Part shown: positions 1 through 8,534 of the stretch, piece by piece
Layout: every line of letters begins with the position of its first letter
Position numbering within the stretch: position 1 is the first letter of the stretch
From: Bacteroides sp.
GTDB taxonomy: Bacteria; Bacteroidota; Bacteroidia; Bacteroidales; Muribaculaceae
DNA length: 64,000 nt
Assembly (NCBI GenBank): GCA_014802265.1
Contig: JAAVCP010000027.1
Coordinates: 1-64,000 of the forward strand
Direction of reading: 5' to 3'
The notes under the pieces: generated by a model
Databases searched by the model: none
What the model was told of the DNA's origin: nothing
What the model saw: only the letters and a program-made list of their open reading frames with translations
Made by a program: the position numbers and the translations under genes

Positions 1-1032
1 GACCTTAAACCTGCAAATATAATGGTCAGGGATACTGATGACGAACCTATATTGATTGACTTCGGACTGTCCAAACAGTATGATGCAAGCGGTGAACAGA
101 CCTCAACAACCCCAATCGGTATAAGTCATGGCTATGCACCCATCGAGCAATACCGTCCCGGAGGGGTGGCAACTTTCACACCCCAAACAGACGTATATGC
201 TCTCGGTGCAACCCTATTTGCTCTTTTGACAGGTGATACGCCCCCACATTATAGCGATATTCTTGAAGATGGATTTCCTGAACTGCCTGATAGTGTCACT
301 TCTCAAACAGCATCCGCAATAGAGAAAGCTATGGAAACGAAAAAAATAAAAAGACCTGCATCTATAGAGCTATTTATCAATATGCTTCCAAGAATAACGG
401 TGGAATCCATAGATCAAAATAACAATTTAGTAATAACCCCACCTGCCAAAGTCAAAGTTTCAAATAACTCAGAATCAATACCAAAAGTTGACACTCCTCA
501 TCTTAAATGCCAAGATTCTAAAGCCATAGAAGAAACCGTTATACTCTTGAACATCCCACTCTCAAGCCAAGGGAAACAACCTCTTAATTCGCAAATAAAT
601 AGGGAAGTATATTCAGAAGAAATCCAATATATTGATTTAGGATTATCCGTAAAATGGGCAACGAAAATTAGCGGTACTGCAATCCCGAATCAAGATAATA
701 ATTATTCTTTCCACTTACGAGACCATACCAAAGTTAGTCCTGAGGAATTCTTAAATAGTGACCACAAACTACCCTCAATCAATAATTATGAGGAACTGCT
801 TGAAAGATGCAGCTGGACTACTATCTCAGAAAATGGAATACATGGTTATAAGATTGTCGGACCAAATGGCAATACCCTTATTATGCCATTAGGTACTCTA
901 AACAACTATCTCACTCTTCAAACATTAAAACCTGACCGCATGGGTTACTGTTATTTTCTCTATTTAAGTGAATACACGCACACCCTGACAAAAGGTGTGC
1001 CAGTCGAAGCAAATATCTGGACAGTGAAATAA
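1..1032 (+). CDS. Serine/threonine protein kinase, C-terminal part, with FISUMP-like domain (5' end outside window)
   Basis: The frame is open from base 1, so the gene begins upstream. The visible protein starts in the catalytic loop (DLKPAN, where the HRD motif would just precede), continues to the magnesium-binding DFG (DFGLSK) and a GYAPIEQY activation-segment stretch: a Hanks-type kinase. A low-complexity linker follows. The last 140 or so residues contain YIDLGLSVKWAT and an NGIHGYKIVGPNGN stretch, typical of FISUMP-type domains in Bacteroidales. It likely phosphorylates Ser/Thr on partners. The FHA protein and PP2C phosphatase encoded 1.5-4 kb downstream are natural partners, but about 600 bp separate them from this gene. 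Confidence 0.88.
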   Translation, partial: DLKPANIMVRDTDDEPILIDFGLSKQYDASGEQTSTTPIGISHGYAPIEQYRPGGVATFTPQTDVYALGATLFALLTGDTPPHYSDILEDGFPELPDSVTSQTASAIEKAMETKKIKRPASIELFINMLPRITVESIDQNNNLVITPPAKVKVSNNSESIPKVDTPHLKCQDSKAIEETVILLNIPLSSQGKQPLNSQINREVYSEEIQYIDLGLSVKWATKISGTAIPNQDNNYSFHLRDHTKVSPEEFLNSDHKLPSINNYEELLERCSWTTISENGIHGYKIVGPNGNTLIMPLGTLNNYLTLQTLKPDRMGYCYFLYLSEYTHTLTKGVPVEANIWTVK

Positions 1033-1035
1033 TAC

Positions 1036-1458
1036 CGCCAGACCGACGGACGCGATGAATGATGTCCCAATACGGTTTACTTAAAAAAGAGTTAAGTTCG
1101 GTGAGATAGTCATTAAATGAATCCAAATCCGCAATGTCGTTTTCAAGTAAGAATCTTCTTACCTTCTCCATTCGTGCCAACTCTACCAAAGTATATTCAC
1201 GCTCCTGCATGGTACGCGTCAGTTTGATTGCCCCGGTTATGTAATAGATACCCGGATCCAACGTTATGGCGTATATGCGTAGCCAGGAAGCATGTCACTG
1301 AGTGTCCCGAAGACGTGCTTTCTCTTTTGTAAGAAGCATCTCTGAAGTTCTTCCATTTTCTAATGGTCTAAAAATCTCATCCAAATTTGCATCCGGAGAA
1401 AGATCCATAATAAGGCACTGGGGTCTCTCGCTATCTTCTATCGTATCATATATGGCTT
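1036..1458 (-). pseudogene. Possible gene remnant (two minus-strand frames broken by stops and a frameshift)
   Basis: This 600-bp stretch has no intact gene. On the minus strand one frame is open from about 1455 to a stop at 1296-1298. A second frame is open from about 1261 to 911, running into the 3' end of the kinase gene. Both peptides look protein-like (charged, helical, e.g. ARMEKVRRFLLENDIADLD), but neither has a convincing start and they are not in one frame. The second part loosely recalls the helical C terminus of Bacteroides mobilisation relaxases. That is only an impression; chance open frames remain possible. Confidence 0.25.
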
Positions 1459-1575
1459 AATTGAAGTGACCTCCAAAATTTATTACAAAAATAGATAAAA
1501 ATTGGGAAGCACGCAAAGTTAAAAATATATTTCGTCAAATAAAAGTGAGGGTTTGTCAATTATCATCTAAAAGAC

Positions 1576-1606
1576 TTGAAAATCACAAAGTATCATAATA
1601 ATTTTG
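1576..1606 (+). promoter_or_regulatory. Bacteroidota promoter of the FHA/phosphatase operon
   Basis: TTG at 1576-1578, a 20-nt spacer and TAATTTTG at 1599-1606 match the Bacteroidetes -33/-7 consensus. The first start codon lies 26 nt downstream at 1633. Confidence 0.7.
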
Positions 1607-1632
1607 CACTATAAATATAAAAACCACGAATT

Positions 1633-2502
1633 ATGAATATGAACAAGGAAACCACCAGACTCATTAATGAACCACCTAAGGGTACACCGGCTGCAAAGGA
1701 ATCAAATAAGAAATATACTGCTGCTGCCACCGGCTTTGTGGCTGGAGTTGCTTCGGGAGCTGCTGTAGCTGTTGCGGCTACCAATCAGGCTAATGCCGAA
1801 GACTCTACCCATCCTGAGATGTCCGTAGAATCACCGGCTCCTGAAAAGATAATATTGGCTAATGACGAGGGTATCAGATATGCTCATGTGGATGCAGTCA
1901 ATTTTAATGAGGCTTTCGCACAAGCGCGTCAACAGGTCGGTCCCGGCGGCGTATTTGAATATGACGGTAGACTATACGGCACTTATTATGCCGATGAATG
2001 GAATCAAATGACAGCACAAGAGCGTGCAGACTACCAAAGCCGTGTAAATGAAGTTGCTCCATCACATCATGCCACCTCATCTTCCACCAATTATGCAGAT
2101 AATTCAGTACAACACCATATACAAGAACCTGCATCACAAGTAGTACCTACCGATATGGAGATGATTGCTGCGGAACCTGTTGACAATGAAATCAGAGTGC
2201 TTGGGGTAGAGACTGTGCAAAATGGGAACGGACAAATAATGAATGTGGCACTCATAGAATCCGAAGGAGATCATGCACTTTTAGTAGATGTTGACAACAA
2301 TGGCATGATTGATGTGCTTTTGCATGACGATGATCACGATGGCTATATTCAGGAATCGGAAGTGTATGACATTTCAGGTGCCGGCATTGAAGTTGCAGAT
2401 CTAATGCAGAGCCAGGCAGCCACTGAGAGTGATGCACTATATACCTCTATGGATGACATGCCTGACCCTACTAATGATGCCGACAATCTAATGATAATCT
2501 GA
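1633..2502 (+). CDS. Acidic membrane-anchored protein with calcium-binding-like loops
   Basis: The 289-residue protein is of unrecognised family. A polar N terminus (about 30 residues) is followed by an Ala/Gly/Val-rich hydrophobic segment at about residues 33-53, probably a membrane anchor. The rest is acidic and hydrophilic. Near residues 215-245 two Asp/Asn/Gly-rich loops (DVDNNGMID and DDDHDGYIQESE) resemble EF-hand or dockerin-type Ca2+ loops. Its stop overlaps the start of the FHA gene (TGATG at 2500-2504), so the two are translationally coupled. It may be a substrate or sensor for the kinase/phosphatase pair; that is inference from position. Confidence 0.7.
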   Translation: MNMNKETTRLINEPPKGTPAAKESNKKYTAAATGFVAGVASGAAVAVAATNQANAEDSTHPEMSVESPAPEKIILANDEGIRYAHVDAVNFNEAFAQARQQVGPGGVFEYDGRLYGTYYADEWNQMTAQERADYQSRVNEVAPSHHATSSSTNYADNSVQHHIQEPASQVVPTDMEMIAAEPVDNEIRVLGVETVQNGNGQIMNVALIESEGDHALLVDVDNNGMIDVLLHDDDHDGYIQESEVYDISGAGIEVADLMQSQAATESDALYTSMDDMPDPTNDADNLMII

Positions 2503-3050
2503 TGGGAAGGATATTTATTGTATGCCCCGAATGCAGGCAGCAACTTTCATTTAATGAGGTACCCGGCTACCAGAATATGGTGGTGGAATGTCCTAAGTGT
2601 CATTTCAAAGCTAATGTGAGCGTATATCAAAGCGGAGCACAAGCCCGTGGAGCACATGGGGCTGACGAGATGCCTACACAGCTCGTCCTGCCTCCACAAT
2701 ATACTCTTGATGTGGGGCAAATCCGCGTAAAGGCTACAAATGAAATTCAATGGCTGAAACCGGGAACCAACGTAATCGGACGCAGAGCACAGACCGGTAC
2801 AGCCGACATAAAGATTAGCACTGATATGTATATGAGTCGCCGACATGTCCAGATTGATGTAGTCAAGACTACAACAGGATATGAGCATCATTTGGTGGAG
2901 ATTAACTCCAAGAATATAGTCAAACTGAATGGCAAACCGATTAACCGGGGAGATGTGCTGATACTGAAGTTTGGAGACGTAATGACCTTAGGCACTACAG
3001 ACATCATATTGGAATCAAACAGCGAGGAAGCAACCCGCCTGGCAAACTAA
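2502..3050 (+). CDS. Zinc-ribbon/FHA-domain phosphothreonine-binding protein
   Basis: The 182-residue protein begins with a zinc ribbon: CPEC at residues 8-11 and CPKC at 31-34. After a linker, residues about 90-175 form an FHA domain, with the expected IGRR turn, MSRRHVQID and NGKPINRGD segments. FHA domains bind phosphothreonine peptides, so this is the likely reader for the upstream kinase. The arrangement (zinc ribbon plus FHA, cytoplasmic, no signal peptide) is common in Bacteroidales. It is coupled to the preceding gene by a 1-bp stop/start overlap and lies 13 bp before the phosphatase. Confidence 0.88.
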   Translation: MGRIFIVCPECRQQLSFNEVPGYQNMVVECPKCHFKANVSVYQSGAQARGAHGADEMPTQLVLPPQYTLDVGQIRVKATNEIQWLKPGTNVIGRRAQTGTADIKISTDMYMSRRHVQIDVVKTTTGYEHHLVEINSKNIVKLNGKPINRGDVLILKFGDVMTLGTTDIILESNSEEATRLAN

Positions 3051-3063
3051 ACAGACAAAGACG

Positions 3064-4050
3064 ATGATTAGAATCAGAAAGCCATTGTGCTTTACAGAGA
3101 TAGGGAGAAAGGATAATCAAGAAGACTATCTGTATCCGACAAATGCAGACGCTACTACAAAGATATTCATTTTATGTGACGGTATAGGAGGTCATGACAA
3201 CGGTGAAGTGGCAAGCATGACAGTTGCAAATGTGCTCGGTAATTACCTGACTTCATGCTCGCAGATTGACATTCCTACTTTTGAAACTGGATTATCCAAA
3301 GCCTACGATGCCTTAGACAGTATTGACACCAATACTGCCAAAAAGCCGGGCACGACAATGACCTGTCTCTGTATTAATGATGATTCATACCTTGTGGCTC
3401 ATATAGGTGACAGCCGGGTATATCATATCCGACCCTCTTTATTCGATAAAGAGACAGGGCGCGGTGGCATTCTGTATCAGTCATCAGATCATTCTCTTGT
3501 AAATGATTTGCTTAAGGCAGGTGAGCTAACTGAAGAGGAAGCACGTGATTTCCCGCAAAAGAACATAATCACACGCGCCATGCAACCTCATCTTCAGAAA
3601 AGGTATAAAGCAGATGTCTACCTTTTTGATGATATTGAGGAGGGAGACTATTTCTTCCTTTGCTGCGACGGTGTGTTGGAACAGCTGTCAAATGAAAACC
3701 TGTGTGAAATTCTTGCCAATTCAGAATTAAATGACAAGCAAAAATTAATTGCCATAAAGGAGATATGCGACGGTAAAACCCGCGATAATTACACATGCTG
3801 GCTTGTGCCTGTCGACAAGGTTACCCTAAATAGAGTTTCAAATATAACTCAAGTGATTCAAGCAGAAGAAGAGAATCAAAATATTATCGTGGAAACAGGT
3901 ATTAAAATCACTAATAACTCATCTACAAGCCCACTAACCAATATACTTCCTAATCCTAATATTTCTATAAAAAAGATAATTCTTTATATTGGGGCTCTTG
4001 CTATTTTCATAGTCTTAGTCTGGTTACTGTTACGCTATATGTTAAAATGA
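3064..4050 (+). CDS. PP2C-family serine/threonine phosphatase with C-terminal membrane anchor
   Basis: The 328-residue protein carries PPM/PP2C motifs: RKDNQEDYL near the N terminus, CDGIGGHDNGE (metal-binding Asp/Gly), GTTMTCLC, HIGDSRVY, SSDHSLV, CCDGVLE and a late RDNYT with the last metal-ligand Asp. These are the Mn/Mg ligands of a functional enzyme. The final 22 residues or so are hydrophobic (ILYIGALAIFIVLVWLLL) and end in a short basic tail, so it is probably tail-anchored with a cytoplasmic catalytic domain. It completes a kinase-FHA-phosphatase set and should reverse the kinase's phosphorylation. Confidence 0.92.
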   Translation: MIRIRKPLCFTEIGRKDNQEDYLYPTNADATTKIFILCDGIGGHDNGEVASMTVANVLGNYLTSCSQIDIPTFETGLSKAYDALDSIDTNTAKKPGTTMTCLCINDDSYLVAHIGDSRVYHIRPSLFDKETGRGGILYQSSDHSLVNDLLKAGELTEEEARDFPQKNIITRAMQPHLQKRYKADVYLFDDIEEGDYFFLCCDGVLEQLSNENLCEILANSELNDKQKLIAIKEICDGKTRDNYTCWLVPVDKVTLNRVSNITQVIQAEEENQNIIVETGIKITNNSSTSPLTNILPNPNISIKKIILYIGALAIFIVLVWLLLRYMLK

Positions 4051-4079
4051 TGGTAAACGGGACGTAATGGATCGGATCC

Positions 4080-4649
4080 CTACTGGGGTTCGGCTGCCAA
4101 AGATGGTGGAATAATGTCAGGATCTTCGTATGGTTTTGGCAAAGCTTTTATTGGAGTTGAATTTTCAGGTTGTGGTGAAGATGATTTAGCCGCAAGGAGT
4201 GCGGAGGGTGATGACTGGGGAAAGGGAGCGGCATTGACTATGGCTTCGTATAGGCGCGGGAGAAGAATCTCGCGAGAGGCTTTGGTTTTTATCTCACATT
4301 CCCAAATGCGTATTACGCGCCAGCCAAGTAGCTCGAGATCGATGTTGGCAGCATAGTCACGCGCCATGTTCATGGCTATCTTGTGTCGCCAGAATTTCTC
4401 ATTCGTTGCAGGGAGATGAAAATGTGTACATCCGGCATGACCATGCCAAAAGCAACCGTCAATGAATATTACAGTCTTATATTTCTTCAAAACCAAATCG
4501 GGAGAACCGGGGAGCTTTCGATTGCTTACCCTATAGCGCAGACCTCGAGAAAAGAGATACCGCCTGACTATCATTTCCGGCTTAGTATCTCTGCTCCGAA
4601 TCGCTGCCATGTTGCGTCTTCTTTCCTCCGATGTCAGTTCAAATCCCAT
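4080..4649 (-). CDS. vsr: Very short patch repair (Vsr) DNA mismatch endonuclease
   Basis: Residues 1-130 match Vsr: MAAIRSRDTKPE near the N terminus, LPGSPDLVL (catalytic Asp region), VIFIDGCFWHGH with the conserved His, and WRHKIAMNMARD, then WRVIRIWECE. Vsr nicks 5' of the T in T:G mismatches created by deamination of 5-methylcytosine. Such genes normally sit beside a DNA cytosine methyltransferase. None is visible in the window, so this is an orphan copy here. The C-terminal 55 residues or so are Pro/Ser/Ala-rich and not part of the fold. It converges on the phosphatase gene with 29 bp between. Confidence 0.92.
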   Translation of the reverse strand: MGFELTSEERRRNMAAIRSRDTKPEMIVRRYLFSRGLRYRVSNRKLPGSPDLVLKKYKTVIFIDGCFWHGHAGCTHFHLPATNEKFWRHKIAMNMARDYAANIDLELLGWRVIRIWECEIKTKASREILLPRLYEAIVNAAPFPQSSPSALLAAKSSSPQPENSTPIKALPKPYEDPDIIPPSLAAEPQ

Positions 4650-4836
4650 CTGTGCAATCCTTTGACTTTATATTTAGGCTACTAACAAGACAAAATTAAT
4701 CAATTTTTATTTTATCTGCAAGAACATAATTCAGACCGACACACAAAAGGAATTGGAGGATTGCCATTATTTTTTAAGATATGATGAAACTAATTCACTG
4801 TGGTTACACTCTAATTATATGTAACACAACTTAAAG

Positions 4837-5484
4837 ATGACAACTTTTCAGATAACATATAGCCTATCAAGCAGACAAGTATTCCCTACCGGTCTGACCA
4901 AAAGAAACATACTCCGCCTCATGTTGCCGAGAAAAAATATATTCTCACGAATATTGAGTATGCTTTACACGTCCTCCGACAGACACAATCAAGTGTCTGC
5001 CACAGCAGTTAAAGAAGAAAAATTTAATTTGGTGACACGGGAATATTCAGATGTAATCACACGCATCTGCCGATCGTTTGCCGACAAGCAGTCTGATTTC
5101 GACGACTTTATTCAGGATGCCTACCTTAATATCTGGGCAGGATTAGATTCCTTCAGAGGAGACGCACAGCTGAAGACATGGACATATCGCGTCACACTTA
5201 ACACCTGCGTTGCCACTTACCGTAAACGCAAACGCGAATTGACTCAGGTGGATATAGACCAGGCACGGGGAATAGCCGCCGATTCAGGCAATAATTTTGA
5301 AAACAGCCAATGGATGAACAGTCTGCTCTCTACCCTCTCCCCTATCGACCATTCAATCATGACGATGTGGCTCGACGATTTGAGCTATGATGAGATAGCC
5401 GCCGTGATGGGAATGAACCGAAACACCGTAGCTACCCGGATCAGACGTGGAAAAGAATCATTAGCAAAATTTATTAACCGATAA
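4837..5484 (+). CDS. ECF-type RNA polymerase sigma-70 factor
   Basis: The 215-residue protein shows sigma region 2 (DFDDFIQDAYLNIWAGLDSF then KTWTYRVTLNTC) and region 4 (LSYDEIAAVMGMNRNTVATR, a helix-turn-helix). It lacks regions 1 and 3, as in extracytoplasmic-function factors. The first 55 residues or so precede the usual ECF start, so an internal start (for example the Met at 4921 or 4960) is possible; I kept the long form because the frame is open. A membrane protein starts 12 bp downstream and is the probable anti-sigma partner. Confidence 0.88.
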   Translation: MTTFQITYSLSSRQVFPTGLTKRNILRLMLPRKNIFSRILSMLYTSSDRHNQVSATAVKEEKFNLVTREYSDVITRICRSFADKQSDFDDFIQDAYLNIWAGLDSFRGDAQLKTWTYRVTLNTCVATYRKRKRELTQVDIDQARGIAADSGNNFENSQWMNSLLSTLSPIDHSIMTMWLDDLSYDEIAAVMGMNRNTVATRIRRGKESLAKFINR

Positions 5485-5496
5485 AACCTATTGATT

Positions 5497-6057
5497 ATGA
5501 GTGAACAAGAATTAAAAGATGCATGGAAAAGAGACGGCAGCCGGCTCAATATGACAACCGACATGGCGACACGCATGATTTACAATCAGAAAACCACTGC
5601 CTTGGAGAGACTTGCCGAAAGATACAAACGTTTCTCCATACTTGGGATTGTATTTGCAATATTGGGATTCCTAACAGGATTAAATCCACATATTCTCGAC
5701 GTTAAATATCGTATGGTCTATATAATATGGTACTGTGGGCTTATGCTGGCATGTGCAGTCATTGACAGGTATCTCTATATGAAAGTTTCAGGTATAAACG
5801 TTTACACCATGCCTACTGCCGAAGTCATAAAACGTGCTATACAATGCCGCCGTCTGCATCTCCGCAGCATGTGCTTCCTTATTCCGATTGCCCTCGGATT
5901 TATAGGGTTCATAATATGGATTTTCAGTGACGAAGAGTATGTAGTGTACGGAATCGGATGCGGCTTTATTATAGGATTGACTATCGGGTTATTTAAACTC
6001 GCTGAGTTCATGCGCGACTACCGCTATCTGTCTGAAGATGAACCCGACAACGACTGA
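5497..6057 (+). CDS. Four-helix membrane protein, probable anti-sigma partner
   Basis: I chose ATG 5497 over the upstream TTG at 5491. The 186-residue protein has a soluble N terminus of about 45 residues (MSEQELKDAWKRDG...) and four hydrophobic helices at roughly residues 48-66, 75-93, 128-146 and 149-168, ending in an acidic tail. It directly follows the sigma factor gene by 12 bp. Small membrane proteins with a cytoplasmic N terminus in this position usually hold the sigma factor inactive. No zinc-binding anti-sigma motif is seen, so the role is inferred from context. Its 3' end overlaps the convergent oxidoreductase by 34 bp. Confidence 0.65.
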   Translation: MSEQELKDAWKRDGSRLNMTTDMATRMIYNQKTTALERLAERYKRFSILGIVFAILGFLTGLNPHILDVKYRMVYIIWYCGLMLACAVIDRYLYMKVSGINVYTMPTAEVIKRAIQCRRLHLRSMCFLIPIALGFIGFIIWIFSDEEYVVYGIGCGFIIGLTIGLFKLAEFMRDYRYLSEDEPDND

Positions 6058-7019
6058 TCTACCACTATTTTACCAATCAGTCCTCTTTTCTCGGCGAGTT
6101 CATGTGCCGCAGCGATTTCTTTAAGAGAAAATGTGGCTGCCACCACGGGATGAATCCCACCCTTATCTATAAGTTTCATCATGCTGTCGATCTGCCTTTG
6201 GGTAGGTCGATTGCTGTAAAAACCGGTTAGGTAAACCCCTGATGGAATCTCCTTTATCGGATCGAAATCTTTTAAAGAAAACACATTGCCCAGTAATCCC
6301 GTATGGCACACGATACCATGCAGGGCAGTGATACGCAATGAATCAATAAGTGTGGCTGCACCGATAAGCTCGAGCACTTTTGTGGCACCCTCAGGATAGT
6401 CCCTAAGAAATCGGCGATGGAACTCATTTCCCTCAACCACTACTCCGTCTGCACCCGTCTGACGGAGAATATCAGCTTTACGCTCACTACGTGTGGTGGC
6501 GATAACCATTGCACCCATAGCTTTGCCAAGTTGAATGGCAGCCAAGCCTACTGTAGATGTGCCTCCTCTTATAAGAAGAGTATCAGCAGCTGAAAGTTGC
6601 AGTGATTGTGTAAGCGAACCGTATGCAGTGTAGAAAGTCTCCGGAATAGCTGCAAGTTCCTCCCAGCTTAGAGATGAGTCAACTGAAAAGACATGGCTTT
6701 CCGGCATCAACACATATTCGGCATAGCTGCCGTTGAAACTGCGCCCCATGCCTCCCATCAGTGCCATCACTCGCTCCCCGTTTTGAAATCGGGAATCTGA
6801 CTTGTCGGCTATTACTCCCACACATTCTATACCGGGGATAATCGGGAGATGTATATACGGGCGATCAGCCTCAAACTGACGTAAAAGCACTTCAGAATGA
6901 TTTATCCCGAAAGCTTTGACCTTAATCAATACCCAACCGGGTTTCACTTCCGGCACAGGCATGTCGCTCACCTGAAGATCTGATGCCTTACAGGTTTTTT
7001 CTATTACTACTGCCTTCAT
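6024..7019 (-). CDS. MDR-superfamily quinone oxidoreductase-like enzyme (zinc-independent alcohol dehydrogenase fold)
   Basis: The 331-residue protein has the GroES-like N-terminal half (GFGINHSEVLLRQ is replaced here by KAFGINHSEVLLRQ; later PIIPGIECVGVI) and a Rossmann half with LIRGGTSTVGLAAIQLGKAMGA. Zinc ligands are absent, as in quinone oxidoreductases that reduce C=C or quinones with NADPH. ATG 7019 is chosen because it overlaps the stop of the radical SAM gene (ATGA at 7016-7019), giving translational coupling. It is therefore the last gene of the precursor-cupin-rSAM locus and may perform a tailoring redox step on the peptide; that role is inference. Confidence 0.85.
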   Translation of the reverse strand: MKAVVIEKTCKASDLQVSDMPVPEVKPGWVLIKVKAFGINHSEVLLRQFEADRPYIHLPIIPGIECVGVIADKSDSRFQNGERVMALMGGMGRSFNGSYAEYVLMPESHVFSVDSSLSWEELAAIPETFYTAYGSLTQSLQLSAADTLLIRGGTSTVGLAAIQLGKAMGAMVIATTRSERKADILRQTGADGVVVEGNEFHRRFLRDYPEGATKVLELIGAATLIDSLRITALHGIVCHTGLLGNVFSLKDFDPIKEIPSGVYLTGFYSNRPTQRQIDSMMKLIDKGGIHPVVAATFSLKEIAAAHELAEKRGLIGKIVVDQSLSGSSSDR

Positions 7020-8035
7020 ACTTTTTTCCAACATTGCGGATCAGGGGAATAAAACGAGCGATGATAACCGTATGCCACAGCAGGACAGCCACGACAGAAT
7101 CTCAGCAACTCGCATTTACTACATTTCTCAAATTTGTTATAGTCCCGGTAAACCTCCATCTCTTTTCCGGTCCATATATCATAAATATGGTTCTTAAAGA
7201 CGTTACCCACTTCACTTTCAAATCTCCGACATGCCATAACAGTTCCTGTAGGTTGAATCGTGAAATGGCAATCACCGCAATGACAACCGTCATATATTGC
7301 ATTCGGATCACTGTCTTCAGGAATTAAAAAAATACCCTCCTCATACAGATACAAAGTCCAAAGATGGTCTTTGAGATTGAAGATTGTGTCGGAATCCTTA
7401 TGCTCTACAAATTTCTGCCACATAGTATGCAAGAAATCACGATATTCTTCCGGAGAAATATGAGTGGATTTCTCTTCCGACGTTGGGCAATAACGACCGA
7501 ATGCGAATACATCAACCTTTTTCTCAACCACCAAGTCAACTATTGCAGGAATTTCCTTTATATTGGTACCCGACACTGTGGTCATGATAGCAACCCTGAT
7601 ATTGTTGTGCCTCAGCACATCGATTTTCTCCAAAGTGGTGTCAAACGATCCCGGCTTACGTATGCTGTCATGTGTCTCACGGAGTCCGTCAATGGAGAGT
7701 TGGTATTTCTGGCAACCGTATGACTTGAGTCTTTTGCACACTTCATCAGTGATATGAAACGGGTTACCAAGAATCGTAAATGGAATTTCTCTCTCTTTTA
7801 CTTTCTCAAGTATTTTCCAGAAATCACGGTGAAGAATCGGATCGCCACCGGTGATATAGAAGTAAGGCAATCTGTTCGTTTTACAACACATCTCCACACA
7901 CTGCTCTATTACTTCCTCAGCTTTCTTCAGAGACATCTCAACTATGTGCGGGTGTCCTTCTGAAAATATGTAGCAATGTTCACAACGCTGGTCGCAACTG
8001 TCGGTTATATGCCATTGAAATGCAAAATACTCCAT
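7016..8035 (-). CDS. Radical SAM/SPASM peptide maturase (ACGX-type system)
   Basis: The 339-residue enzyme has the radical SAM signature CDQRCEHC at residues 14-21 (three Cys for the SAM-binding 4Fe-4S cluster) and GGDP as the SAM-contact motif near residue 64. The C terminus is a SPASM domain: CHCGDC, then ACRRFE, then KCSKCELLRFCRGC and a late DPQCW, giving enough Cys for auxiliary clusters. SPASM enzymes typically modify Cys-, Gly- or Asp-rich RiPP precursors. The 57-aa peptide with ACGS/ACGA repeats encoded upstream is the evident substrate. As I recall, annotation families name an 'ACGX system' for such pairs, with no product characterised. It begins 6 bp after the cupin gene and is coupled to the oxidoreductase. 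Confidence 0.9.
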   Translation of the reverse strand: MEYFAFQWHITDSCDQRCEHCYIFSEGHPHIVEMSLKKAEEVIEQCVEMCCKTNRLPYFYITGGDPILHRDFWKILEKVKEREIPFTILGNPFHITDEVCKRLKSYGCQKYQLSIDGLRETHDSIRKPGSFDTTLEKIDVLRHNNIRVAIMTTVSGTNIKEIPAIVDLVVEKKVDVFAFGRYCPTSEEKSTHISPEEYRDFLHTMWQKFVEHKDSDTIFNLKDHLWTLYLYEEGIFLIPEDSDPNAIYDGCHCGDCHFTIQPTGTVMACRRFESEVGNVFKNHIYDIWTGKEMEVYRDYNKFEKCSKCELLRFCRGCPAVAYGYHRSFYSPDPQCWKKV

Positions 8036-8041
8036 CTTGAA

Positions 8042-8422
8042 TTAATTTGCCGGAACTGACAGTGGAGTTTCCCCATCACCGGCATAAAACATTATGACCT
8101 CGACATCCGTATCACCTCTATTTTCGCCATGATGCACCTCATTATCAGTCTCAATAAATGCTTCCCCGGCATGGAAATCATGGGAAGAGCCATCTTCATT
8201 AACTATGGTAAGAGTGCCGCTCAAAACTATGCCACAATTGATAAGCTTATGGAAATGAGGATTAGTGACCGTATGCGGTGGGAAAATATACTTATATATC
8301 GACACGACCGGACTGCCTGACGGATATGACGGAAGAGCGGAGCCATCCCATGCTGTGGATCCTTCCACAAGTTTCTCTGAAACAATCCCAGTGTCTTCAA
8401 GTTCAGATTTTTTATCTTTCAT
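8042..8422 (-). CDS. Small cupin-domain protein
   Basis: The 126-residue protein is a single cupin barrel. PHFHKLINCGIVLSGTLTI and later HHGE supply the His/Glu metal ligands of the two cupin motifs (the first as HFH, a shortened form). It sits between the peptide precursor and the radical SAM gene, 6 bp before the latter, with its own promoter (8460-8490). Cupins can bind Fe or other metals and act as oxygenases, isomerases or simple binders. Here it may tailor the peptide or be an accessory factor. No signal peptide, so it is cytoplasmic. Confidence 0.82.
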   Translation of the reverse strand: MKDKKSELEDTGIVSEKLVEGSTAWDGSALPSYPSGSPVVSIYKYIFPPHTVTNPHFHKLINCGIVLSGTLTIVNEDGSSHDFHAGEAFIETDNEVHHGENRGDTDVEVIMFYAGDGETPLSVPAN

Positions 8423-8459
8423 AATTTTATAAACTAATTGACCGACATAATCAGACCTG

Positions 8460-8490
8460 CAAAATTAATAGAAAAACTCCGATGTGACAA
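8460..8490 (-). promoter_or_regulatory. Promoter of the cupin-rSAM-oxidoreductase operon
   Basis: On the minus strand TTG (8490-8488), a 20-nt spacer and TAATTTTG (8467-8460) match the same consensus spacing as the precursor promoter. The cupin start lies 37 nt downstream. It separates maturase expression from precursor expression. Confidence 0.65.
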
Positions 8491-8515
8491 CCCATTATAT
8501 GTCATCACACCGAAG
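8472..8515 (-). terminator. Terminator or attenuator after the precursor gene
   Basis: Minus-strand arm 8515-8500 (CTTCGGTGTGATGACA) pairs with arm 8489-8477 (TGTCACATCGGAG) through about 11 pairs including wobbles, followed by TTTTT (8476-8472). It begins 20 nt after the precursor stop codon, so most precursor transcripts should end here. Confidence 0.65.
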
Positions 8516-8534
8516 CCATAGGTTTGGTAGAAAC

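Noticed and set aside
4050-4080. Mobile element ends near the Vsr gene
   Set aside because: No inverted repeats, target duplications or transposase fragments were seen.
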